The position numbers and the translations under genes are program-made. This document shows positions 1-6,094 of a stretch of DNA of 14,672 bases, in pieces. The notes beneath the pieces are model-generated. The model saw only the letters and a list, made by a program, of their open reading frames with translations. It did no database searches and was not told where the DNA came from. The DNA is from Dehalococcoidia bacterium (GTDB taxonomy: Bacteria > Chloroflexota > Dehalococcoidia > Dehalococcoidales > UBA1222), in contig WRNP01000033.1 of NCBI GenBank assembly GCA_009776515.1, positions 1 through 14,672 on the forward strand, written 5' to 3'. Numbering within the stretch: the stretch's first letter is position 1; every line of letters starts with the position of its first letter.

Positions 1-4
1 ACTT

Positions 5-754
5 TTACCAGCTATGACATCCTGCAACCATACAGCCGGCATTGTCCGTGCGACCGGTATGATCAGCATTTGAGTTGGCAACAACGACCCAGGGGCCCGG
101 AGTTAGACTGGAACCTGCCCAAGAAGGAGCCGTGGGATAATCCGCCATATGGCAACTAGTGCAGACGGCAGCATAGGCTGAAGGATGAGTGGTTGAATTC
201 AGAGACAGCGGTGCCATATCCAGCACGTTACCGCCACTGGTGGGCTCGGCCGTGGGCGAAGTGGTAGGCTCACCAGGACCGGTTGGCGTGTCAATCGTCG
301 TAACTGGGGGAGGGGTGGGGGTAGTGGGCGTGTCGGACGCGACACGATGGCAACCCGGGGTGAGACACATGGAGCCATCAAAATCGCTGTGCGGAATAAG
401 CGAACCAGTTTTTGAGGTCAAATGGCAGGCGGTGCAGTTGTCCAGGGGGAACGTCACGGCATGCGGGATATCACGAGAGATGGGAGAGGGATTTGGATTC
501 GGTCTCGCATACACGCGCTCTCCATGACAACCGGCCTGGGCACAAGTATCATTGGTGAAATCAGCGTGGGAGATACTGGTCACCGATAGTTGATCGGCGA
601 TATGACAGACATTGCAGTTTTCCAAGCCCATACTTATGTTATGAGGTACGGGACGGGGAAGAGAATCGGTATTAGCTGCGGCTCTGCCGCAGCCGGTAAC
701 TGCGACTGAAGTTACCACTAACATGAGGGTGAGCAGTATTGCGAGTTTCTTCAT
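5..754 (-). CDS. Hexaheme c-type cytochrome lipoprotein
   Basis: Predicted outer-face electron carrier of 249 residues. A lipoprotein signal (MKK, hydrophobic stretch 4-20, lipobox VTGC with Cys22) is followed by six covalent heme sites. CX2CH motifs lie at 47-51, 107-111 and 198-202, and CX4CH motifs at 71-77, 130-136 and 241-247, strictly alternating as three pairs. Each motif has a His 8 or 9 residues before its first Cys (His38, 63, 98, 122, 190, 232), which could be distal ligands. A Pro/Thr-rich linker (about 141-176) separates a four-heme part from a two-heme part. The ATG at 754 is chosen over a reading frame extending to 868 because AAGGAG lies 6 nt upstream, the signal peptide begins there, and the longer form would run into the preceding gene. 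It is 49 bp downstream of the cytochrome b gene and probably cotranscribed. CX4CH is known from cytochrome c3-like proteins. The exact family is not recognised; heme binding is very likely. Confidence 0.9.
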   Translation of the reverse strand: MKKLAILLTLMLVVTSVAVTGCGRAAANTDSLPRPVPHNISMGLENCNVCHIADQLSVTSISHADFTNDTCAQAGCHGERVYARPNPNPSPISRDIPHAVTFPLDNCTACHLTSKTGSLIPHSDFDGSMCLTPGCHRVASDTPTTPTPPPVTTIDTPTGPGEPTTSPTAEPTSGGNVLDMAPLSLNSTTHPSAYAAVCTSCHMADYPTAPSWAGSSLTPGPWVVVANSNADHTGRTDNAGCMVAGCHSW

Positions 755-760
755 TGTAGT

Positions 761-766
761 CTCCTT
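761..766 (-). promoter_or_regulatory. Ribosome binding site of the hexaheme cytochrome
   Basis: AAGGAG on the minus strand, 6 nt before the ATG at 754. It settles the start of the cytochrome at the lipoprotein signal peptide. Confidence 0.8.
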
Positions 767-803
767 AAATAAAACCTGGCTTCGGTACTTGTCCAGCCCC
801 AGT

Positions 804-1667
804 TTAGTTCTTGTTTGTTCCCGTCTGCAAATCTTCGTACCAGACAGCATGCTCGTGTTCGACCTCATGAGTCTTCATGGTGCCGGTAAACCATGACCAG
901 AAAGCCGGCCAGTGACCCAAGAAGACCACCAAGGCAACATGAACGATGGTGTACAGAATGGTAAAGGCGGCAAACCAGTCATGTGCTATGGTAGCCCATC
1001 CCCAGATGCTGGCCTTGAGTGGCCAGATATGAGCCGCCACTTTTACGGCACCAGTGACGAGTACTACCAAACCGATGAGAATGTATGGTACGAAAGCTGA
1101 TTTCTGCGAGGAGAGGTATTTGTCCTCCCGTGTCCAGGGACGGCGCAGAAAATACTTTCCGATAAAACCCTTAGTAATATCCTGCAGGTTGGGTATGAGG
1201 AGCGTTAAGTTGCGGCTGAAGATGTAGTCGCCTACGAAGAAGAAAGCACCGAATAGGGTAAGGGCAACCGCGAAATAGTGTAGGTTGAGGGGTGAGATGA
1301 CGGTACCCGATGTCGAAGCGAAAGGGCCAATGGCCCAAAAGCCAAAATACATACCCATGATGATGCCGGAAGCGATGGCGGCGAAGATGCCGAAAGCAGT
1401 AAACCAGTGCGAGATGAACGAGCCAATGCCGTGGCGGGTGACCACATCGCGTTGGATTTCGGACTTCTTCTTGAGAAAGGCCCGAGCGGCTCCCAGAATC
1501 AAGCCGGCGGTAGCTACACCCACCAATGCCCAGCAGGCCGTGCTGTTGTCAAAGAGAGAGGCGTTGTTTAGGGCAGTGAAGCTGTCAAGGGGGCTGTAGG
1601 CGAGATAAACGCCTGCGGCAGTGGCAACCAAGAGAATCACCAAGGTGATGATAATCTTTGTCAACAT
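804..1667 (-). CDS. Membrane cytochrome b (cytochrome b561 / formate dehydrogenase gamma-like)
   Basis: Integral membrane diheme cytochrome b candidate of 287 residues, expected to exchange electrons with quinone and pass them to or from a partner outside the membrane. About six hydrophobic segments are visible: 4-25, 44-62, 84-108, 127-150, 192-213 and 227-250. Candidate heme-ligand histidines inside or at the edge of helices are His87 (in SHW), His130 (in NLHY), His229 (in AHDW) and His243 (in VHV), as in the FdnI/HydC type of cytochrome b. The C-terminus has a His/Glu-rich tail (His267, 271, 273). The ATG at 1667 has AAAGGAG about 10 nt upstream, and a good promoter lies at 1762-1790. It is the first gene of a two-gene unit with the hexaheme lipoprotein, so the two probably form one quinone-linked electron path. 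Family placement is from hydrophobicity and His pattern; the subfamily is uncertain. Confidence 0.82.
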   Translation of the reverse strand: MLTKIIITLVILLVATAAGVYLAYSPLDSFTALNNASLFDNSTACWALVGVATAGLILGAARAFLKKKSEIQRDVVTRHGIGSFISHWFTAFGIFAAIASGIIMGMYFGFWAIGPFASTSGTVISPLNLHYFAVALTLFGAFFFVGDYIFSRNLTLLIPNLQDITKGFIGKYFLRRPWTREDKYLSSQKSAFVPYILIGLVVLVTGAVKVAAHIWPLKASIWGWATIAHDWFAAFTILYTIVHVALVVFLGHWPAFWSWFTGTMKTHEVEHEHAVWYEDLQTGTNKN

Positions 1668-1761
1668 GGACCCAGTTCTCCTTTAGCCTTATTTACATGC
1701 ACCGGAAAGCAAAAAATGACCTCTGGGCACAATGGCCCCGATTCAGCGAATCTAGCGTGAT

Positions 1762-1790
1762 AATATAAACCATAGGCGGCACGTTGTCAA
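1762..1790 (-). promoter_or_regulatory. Sigma-70-like promoter for the cytochrome b/c operon
   Basis: Minus strand: -35 TTGACA (1785-1790, perfect), 17-nt spacer, -10 TATATT (1762-1767, five of six). Predicted transcription start is near 1755, giving a 5' UTR of about 88 nt before the cytochrome b ATG. The gap 1668-1847 shows no other clear feature, and I see no convincing terminator for the folate genes that end at 1848. Confidence 0.75.
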
Positions 1791-1847
1791 TAAGCTGGTG
1801 CCGACAGGGAAAAATATTCTTATTCCTGCTTAAAAGAGATACCCACC

Positions 1848-2225
1848 TTAGATTAGCTCGCCGTCGGGGCGGTACTCGACCCCGGCGTCGGGTGACTCCC
1901 AGACCTCTACCGAAGAAAGCTGGGCGGGGAGCGTCTTACTCTCCAAAAGGCTGTAGATGGTGGTGGCTAGGTTCTCGGAAGAGGGGTTGACGATATCAAA
2001 GGGTGGCATGGTGCTGAGGTCAGCGTGGTCAAAGCGTTCAAGTACCTCATTCAGGGCTTTTTTAAGTTCGGCAAAATCGGCCCCCAGTCCAATGTCGTCC
2101 AAGCAGTGAGTTGTAAAATGCGCCACCGCGCGGAAGCGGTGGCCATGGGTGTTCTCGCAGCGTCCCCGGTAGCCCCGCAGGGCGTGGGCGGCGTCGAAGT
2201 GGCTTTCAATGGTAAGCTTGTACAT
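1848..2225 (-). CDS. 6-pyruvoyl/6-carboxytetrahydropterin synthase family (QueD/PTPS, COG0720)
   Basis: Tunnel-fold enzyme of 125 residues acting on 7,8-dihydroneopterin triphosphate. Visible family residues: zinc histidines His14 (in DAAH) and His27/His29 (in THGH), catalytic Cys23, Asp66-His67 (FDHADLS), substrate-region PSSENLA (81-87) and Glu110 in VWESP. The active-site motif reads CENTHGH, that is Cys followed directly by Glu, which as I recall is the signature of dual PTPS-I/III members making both the queuosine precursor and 6-hydroxymethyl-dihydropterin. It sits last in a folP-folK cluster with no folB, overlapping folK by 20 nt, which fits a folate role replacing dihydroneopterin aldolase. 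Queuosine synthesis (QueD) is the alternative, or both. Start: the ATG at 2225 has GAGGAG 7 nt upstream; a TTG one codon earlier is too close to it. Confidence 0.9.
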   Translation of the reverse strand: MYKLTIESHFDAAHALRGYRGRCENTHGHRFRAVAHFTTHCLDDIGLGADFAELKKALNEVLERFDHADLSTMPPFDIVNPSSENLATTIYSLLESKTLPAQLSSVEVWESPDAGVEYRPDGELI

Positions 2226-2727
2226 CAATTATCTCCTCGCATTTTATAACCTCTTGTCCCAGTAGGGGAAGCTCCTTTAGTAGCCTGCACATCGTCTTTT
2301 GGGAGACGGGGTGCTTGAGACGCGGGGCAATCTCAGCCAGCGGCACCAGTACGAAATGGCGCCGGATGAGCTGAGGATGGGGGATGATAAGGCTTGGGCT
2401 TTGCCGGATGAGTTGGCCGTAGATAAGGAGGTCAATGTCGATGGGGCGTGGGCTGTTGGGTATGGTACTTACCCGCCCCAGCTCGGCCTCAATATCCTTG
2501 GCCAGCTCAAGAAGGTGCTCCGGCGGGAGATCGGTTTCGGCGCGCACTACCATGTTGAGAAAGCGGGGCTGATGGGGATTGCCTTGGGGCGCGGTGTCGT
2601 AGACGGAAGAGCACTGGATGATCCTCACCCGCGGTGCAAGCATCGTGAGCGCACGCACCAGGTTCTTTGGCCTATCGCCCAGGTTTGACCCCAGACCGAG
2701 GTAGATGGTTACGGGTTGTGGGCTCAT
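2206..2727 (-). CDS. folK: 2-amino-4-hydroxy-6-hydroxymethyldihydropteridine pyrophosphokinase
   Basis: HPPK transfers pyrophosphate from ATP to 6-hydroxymethyl-7,8-dihydropterin in cytoplasmic folate synthesis. The 173-residue protein is of normal length. Visible motifs: the N-terminal strand with GLGSNLGDR (11-19), FLNMVV (56-61), and the signature RPIDIDLLIYG (94-104) whose Asp97 and Asp99 match the magnesium-binding aspartates of the family; IPHP follows. Start: ATG at 2727 with GAGG about 7 nt upstream; a GTG one codon before is less well placed. It begins 9 nt after the folP stop, and its end overlaps the pterin synthase start by 20 nt, so the three are almost certainly translationally linked in one operon. 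The family is certain. Confidence 0.95.
   Translation of the reverse strand: MSPQPVTIYLGLGSNLGDRPKNLVRALTMLAPRVRIIQCSSVYDTAPQGNPHQPRFLNMVVRAETDLPPEHLLELAKDIEAELGRVSTIPNSPRPIDIDLLIYGQLIRQSPSLIIPHPQLIRRHFVLVPLAEIAPRLKHPVSQKTMCRLLKELPLLGQEVIKCEEIIDVQAYH
2233..2238 (-). promoter_or_regulatory. Ribosome binding site of the pterin synthase
   Basis: GAGGAG on the minus strand, 7 nt before the ATG at 2225 and only 4 nt before the in-frame TTG. It lies inside the end of folK and supports the ATG start. Confidence 0.7.
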
Positions 2728-2736
2728 CACAAAACC

Positions 2737-3600
2737 TCACAAAGCAGGTGGCGCATCATGCTGGGGCTGCTCCCTGACCACGGCATCGCATAGTCGTGCC
2801 ACTCGCACCATTTCTTTCACATCGTGTACTCGGAAGATATCGGCCCCGTGGGCAATACCCAAAGCGACTGCGGCTGCTGTGCCCTCTAGGCGTTCGTTTT
2901 CAGGCAGACCCAAGGTGTGCCCGATAAACGACTTGCGCGACGGACCCAACAGTATTGGGCAGCCCAATATCTTAAGTTTCCCCAAGCGTCGGATGATTTC
3001 TAGGTCTTGCGCGCTCGTTTTGCCGAAGCCGAGGCCGGGGTCGACAATGATGTTCTCCAATGGCACGCCTGCCTCCCTGCAGCACTGTGTGGCGCGGCTT
3101 AGGTCTGAGGTGATCTCGGCCATAATATCGCCGATCAATGGTTTGCCCCGCTCATTGGCGGTGACGATGATAGACAGTCCGTGTTCTGCCGCAAGGTTGG
3201 CTAATTGCGTGTTGTCCTTCAGCCCCCGCACGTCGTTTAGAATATCGGCTCCAGCCGCAATGGCAGCCTGGGCTACAGCGTACTTATAGGTGTCCACGCT
3301 GATGGGCACTTCGAGATCGCGGTTCAGGCGTGTGATAACGGGGACAATGCGCTCAATTTCTTCAGCCGCAGAGATAGGCGTTGCCCCGGGATGGGTGGAC
3401 TCGCCGCCAACATCAATGATGTCTGCACCCTCTGTCGCCATATATTTAGCCTGGGCCACGGCGGACTCGGCAGAGTGGAGTCCGTCGCTGGAGAAAGAGT
3501 CGGGGCTAAGATTGACAATGCCCATGATATAGGTACGCATCCCCCAAGCGAAGGGGCTATGGCGGTGAGCGGCGGGGGTTGTGGTCAGCGTCCTGGTCAT
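2737..3600 (-). CDS. folP: Dihydropteroate synthase
   Basis: Joins 6-hydroxymethyl-dihydropterin pyrophosphate to p-aminobenzoate to give dihydropteroate. The 287-residue TIM-barrel protein shows all the family blocks: MGIVNLSPDSFSSDG (26-40), DVGGEST (63-69), SVDTYK (101-106), NDVRG (122-126), DPGLGFGKT (187-195), SRKSFIG (221-227) and RVHDV (257-261). Oddity: the loop normally read STRPG is STHPG here (His70). I start at the ATG at 3600, which leaves a normal short leader before the first block; a TTG at 3642 gives 14 more residues and an ATG at 3540 would start six codons before the conserved core. None has a clear Shine-Dalgarno, so the start is uncertain. It follows the MFS gene by 88 bp and precedes folK by 9 nt. 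The family is certain. Confidence 0.93.
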   Translation of the reverse strand: MTRTLTTTPAAHRHSPFAWGMRTYIMGIVNLSPDSFSSDGLHSAESAVAQAKYMATEGADIIDVGGESTHPGATPISAAEEIERIVPVITRLNRDLEVPISVDTYKYAVAQAAIAAGADILNDVRGLKDNTQLANLAAEHGLSIIVTANERGKPLIGDIMAEITSDLSRATQCCREAGVPLENIIVDPGLGFGKTSAQDLEIIRRLGKLKILGCPILLGPSRKSFIGHTLGLPENERLEGTAAAVALGIAHGADIFRVHDVKEMVRVARLCDAVVREQPQHDAPPAL

Positions 3601-3688
3601 CACTTGACTGAGATTGTAGCCGGCCGGAAGAGTGCTTGGCAAGGAAGCATTGACTGGGAAGCGGAGCGCGAATTGCTGGTGCCGAACA

Positions 3689-4855
3689 TTATGCGGATAC
3701 TCCCGCCCTATTCTTCATGAAAACCATCAAAATCAAGGCTGCCGTGAGCGATAGCCCTGCGCCAAAAACGAAAGGGACAGCTACCCCGAAAGCATTCCAC
3801 AGCACCCCCGCGATGATGCTGGCAGGCAAGAGGGCAATGCCTGCGATGGTTGATTGCAAACCCAGCATGGTACCCTTGAGTTCTGTCGGCGAGATTTCGG
3901 CCACAAATGCCCGCTCAACCCCGGCAATCATGGCGGTATAGGCACCGTATATTACAAACACTACAATCATCATCCCTTGATTCGGTGCAAATGCAAATCC
4001 CAGGTAGCATAGAGAAAACGCCAAGTATCCAGGTACCAATAGTCTCTTGCGACCTAGACGATCGGAAAGTTTGCCGAAAGGCAAGGATAGCACTGAGGCA
4101 GTCATGTTGTAGGTGAAGTAGAGAAGGATGACGCTCATGGTATTAAAGCCGGCGGATTGTGCTCTCAGCAAGATGAAAGTGTTTGACGAGTTGCCAAGGG
4201 TGAACAGAAATATCACCAGTAAGTATAGGCGTAGTTGTCCATCAATCTTGCTGATGTTCTTCCAAAAAGGCTCCCTGTTTTTTGTCGGATGTGGCTCCTT
4301 TTTCTCTTTGATGAAAAAGAACATGCCCAGTCCAAGGGCGGCAGGAATCATGGACAGTATGAATAGCCTTTTATAATCAAAGCCATCGCCCATTCCGCGT
4401 AGGATGAAAAAAGTGATGAGTATGCCCAATGCTGCGCCTGACATGTCCAAGGCTTTATGCAGGCCGAAGGCCCTGCCCATGCCGCCCTTGCCTGCACTTT
4501 CGCTCACCAACACATCACGTGGTGCGGTGCGTATCCCCTTGCCGATACGGTCGAGCATGCGAGCGCCCAAGATGCCAGCCCATGAACCGGCTACCAGAAG
4601 CGCCAGTTTATACAGAATTCCGGTAGCATAACCGAAGAAAGCCAGCGCTTTTTTCTTGCGCAGTCGGTCGGTCATATAGCCGCTGAATACTTTCAGCAGG
4701 CTAGCGGCACTCTCCGCTATACCCTCAATCACCCCTACCATGGCGGGCGTTGCGCCAAGTGCCGAGGTAAGGTAGAGCGGTATGAGCGGGTAGACCATCT
4801 CAGTGCTGAGATCTGTAAAAAAGCTTACGAGACCGAGGAAGAAGATGTTTATCAT
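3689..4855 (-). CDS. Major facilitator superfamily transporter
   Basis: Twelve-helix membrane carrier of 388 residues, probably an efflux-type (DHA1-like) proton antiporter of unknown substrate. MFS motif A appears in both halves, GYMTDRLRKKKA at 59-70 and GKLSDRLGRKRL at 261-272, with a charged central loop at about 182-206 (KEKKEPHP and following). The stretch GKGIRTAPRDVLVSE (105-119) is a strong subfamily feature I have seen in uncharacterised bacterial MFS members. The ATG at 4855 has only a weak GAGAG upstream. It is the first gene of the run leading to folP, folK and the pterin synthase; cotranscription is plausible because of the 88-bp gap and lack of a hairpin, but a role in folate or pterin movement would be a guess. 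Confidence 0.9.
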   Translation of the reverse strand: MINIFFLGLVSFFTDLSTEMVYPLIPLYLTSALGATPAMVGVIEGIAESAASLLKVFSGYMTDRLRKKKALAFFGYATGILYKLALLVAGSWAGILGARMLDRIGKGIRTAPRDVLVSESAGKGGMGRAFGLHKALDMSGAALGILITFFILRGMGDGFDYKRLFILSMIPAALGLGMFFFIKEKKEPHPTKNREPFWKNISKIDGQLRLYLLVIFLFTLGNSSNTFILLRAQSAGFNTMSVILLYFTYNMTASVLSLPFGKLSDRLGRKRLLVPGYLAFSLCYLGFAFAPNQGMMIVVFVIYGAYTAMIAGVERAFVAEISPTELKGTMLGLQSTIAGIALLPASIIAGVLWNAFGVAVPFVFGAGLSLTAALILMVFMKNRAGVSA

Positions 4856-5020
4856 TAGACGTCTCTCACGATTGCGTGCGATGTGTCCGGGTAGTGTTCC
4901 TAGCTGTAAAAATCAGCGAATACCTTGTCAGATGCAGGTACTGTGCCTGCCGTAATTTTTGGTTTCAAGCCTAATTGTGGTTATCACTCCCCGTTGGCAA
5001 GCGGTGGGAACTACTAGTAC

Positions 5021-5334
5021 TCTGTAACAGCTTATTGTTTAGAGGGCACCTCCGGTAACCTCCCCTTATCATAGCAGAGATAGAGAGCAACAGAGAGAAA
5101 GAGGTATAATTATGGGGCTGCGGAACATCTCCCAGTCTATAAGCTCATTGATCTTCAGGAGGGGGTCACCGGGTTTGGAGATCTTTTCCAATCGGGTCTC
5201 TGTTCCGAAAAGGTGCATCTGTTTGTTCATGGCTACCAGCCCCTCCTGTCTGATGCCCCTATTTTATCATGCACCATGCCTGCAAAGCTAAGAGGGCAGA
5301 GGGTTTTCGGAGGGGGTCTAAAGCTGTCTTACTG
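5021..5334 (-). mobile_element. Decayed, internally deleted IS5-like element
   Basis: Two imperfect inverted arms flank a transposase N-terminal fragment. The left arm (5021-5062) contains, in order, GTAA, CAGCTT, TTAGA, CCTCCG and AACC. The reverse complement of the right arm (5300-5334) contains GTAA, CAGCTT, TAGA, CCTCCG and AACC in the same order, with small gaps. The fragment starts about 90 bp inside the right arm and reads leftward, as expected for an element whose transposase starts near one end. Ends are approximate and no target duplication is certain. The inverted-arm match was found by eye and needs gaps, so it is weaker evidence than the transposase similarity. Confidence 0.5.
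5069..5230 (-). pseudogene. IS5-family transposase, N-terminal remnant
   Basis: A 53-codon minus-strand frame opens with ATG at 5230, preceded by AGGAGG about 10 nt upstream. The first 38 residues or so read like the start of IS5-type transposases with the DUF772 (InsH N-terminal) domain: MNKQMHLFG, then RLEKISKPGDPL, then KINELIDWEMFR. Similarity stops at about residue 38 (position 5117). The rest (IIIPLSLCC and on) is unrelated sequence up to a TGA at 5069. Full transposases of this type are roughly 300-450 residues with a DDE core, which is absent, so the gene is dead. Recognition is from memory of the family; the match is distinctive. Confidence 0.75.
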
Positions 5335-5347
5335 CGCGGAGATATGC

Positions 5348-5353
5348 TATGAT
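5348..5353 (+). promoter_or_regulatory. Possible -10 box for a leaderless transcript
   Basis: TATGAT ends 6 nt before the ATG at 5360, the spacing expected if transcription starts at or next to the start codon. No good Shine-Dalgarno precedes that ATG at normal distance and no convincing -35 box is visible (best CTGTCT at 5324-5329). Tentative. Confidence 0.35.
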
Positions 5354-5359
5354 GCCTGC

Positions 5360-6094
5360 ATGGGCCTAGACGAAAATATCCTCTGGTTGCAGGACTTTCA
5401 TCGGCGCTTTGAGATTGATGTCAAAGAACTTCACCGACGAGAGAGCATTTGGGCGGCGTGCCAAAAGTGTCCAGATGGTTGGTGTTGCGGACGTAATTCA
5501 TATATCTCGCTCAAGCGGCGCAGCAACCCTTTTATTGTCGATGACTGGTATCTCATGCTCGAACATGTGCGCACGCGCTTCACGCCTGCGGAAAAAAAGC
5601 AGCTTGCGAAAAACGTCATATCACAGCGCTCGGCCTGCATCTTTTTGTTTCAGAACCGTTGCCGGGTTTATGCCAGCCGTCCTTGGGGGTCGCGGATGCA
5701 TCCCTACGCCATAAACTTTGCCGAGAACATCTTTGCCTTTCCGGTGGGGAAGATAGCTTTGCCCACTTGCCCGTCCTTAGCTACGGCTTTCGGTCTGAAA
5801 ACGGATGAGAAATTGGTGCAGATGCCACAGGTTATAGATCGAGCCGAGGCGCTGGTGCTGGTCAAGCTACACAAGCACAAGCCGATCTGGTTGCTTGATG
5901 CCAGTTGCTATGTCCAGGAATACACGGAACGGGGCGTTGGACGGAAAATTACAGGCGTAGAACTCGAGCAACTATTGATTCTCGCCCGCTTAGCTGGGGG
6001 CGAATATGGCGAACTACTAAGGTTGTACCTTGAAGTGGCGCTGGGGCTCCGGGCTGATGCAAGACTAGTGCCGCTTGGAGAACCTACTGGCTGA
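5360..6094 (+). CDS. YkgJ-like cysteine cluster protein
   Basis: Soluble protein of 244 residues with an N-terminal Cys cluster CX2CX4CC (Cys34, 37, 42, 43 in CQKCPDGWCC), then Cys93 and Cys101 in an arrangement CxFLxxxxCxVYxxRP. This is the pattern of the YkgJ/UPF0153 group, small proteins thought to bind zinc or an iron-sulfur cluster. In the usual group a Cys follows the RP motif; here the corresponding stretch reads RPWGSRMHPY, with Ser111 in that place, and Cys137 or Cys183 might substitute. The C-terminal half (150-244) is not recognised. Start: the frame is open to 5213, but the upstream part is IS-relic DNA, so the ATG at 5360 is preferred. Its 3' end overlaps the convergent gene by 11 bp. 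The biological role is unknown; it is the only plus-strand gene here. Confidence 0.75.
   Translation: MGLDENILWLQDFHRRFEIDVKELHRRESIWAACQKCPDGWCCGRNSYISLKRRSNPFIVDDWYLMLEHVRTRFTPAEKKQLAKNVISQRSACIFLFQNRCRVYASRPWGSRMHPYAINFAENIFAFPVGKIALPTCPSLATAFGLKTDEKLVQMPQVIDRAEALVLVKLHKHKPIWLLDASCYVQEYTERGVGRKITGVELEQLLILARLAGGEYGELLRLYLEVALGLRADARLVPLGEPTG

Larger units (their letters stand above)
4856..5359. other. Gene-free gap with IS remnant
   Basis: The 504 bp between the divergent MFS and YkgJ-like genes hold no intact gene. On the minus strand CTGACA (4926-4931) followed after 17 nt by TACAGC is a weak candidate promoter for the MFS gene. GCAGG/CCTGC arms (about 4934-4950) form a small hairpin without a good T-run in either direction. 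From about 5021 to 5334 lies an apparent insertion sequence relic. A purine-rich tract (about 5071-5104, mostly GA) marks where transposase similarity has already ended. Confidence 0.7.

Noticed and set aside
755..868. Longer N-terminus for the hexaheme cytochrome, starting at 868
   Set aside because: It would overlap the cytochrome b gene by 65 bp and place the signal peptide internally; the ATG at 754 has a good ribosome site.
1800..1835. CAGGGAA/TTCCTG hairpin after the pterin synthase as a terminator
   Set aside because: Bulged AT-rich stem with no T-run on the minus strand after it.
4934..4960. Small GCAGG/CCTGC hairpin near a T-run upstream of the MFS gene
   Set aside because: The stem is only 5 bp, the T-run is displaced, and there is no plus-strand gene upstream to terminate.
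5213..5359. Upstream extension of the YkgJ-like gene to 5213
   Set aside because: The added residues are encoded by IS-relic DNA in another frame and look unlike protein.
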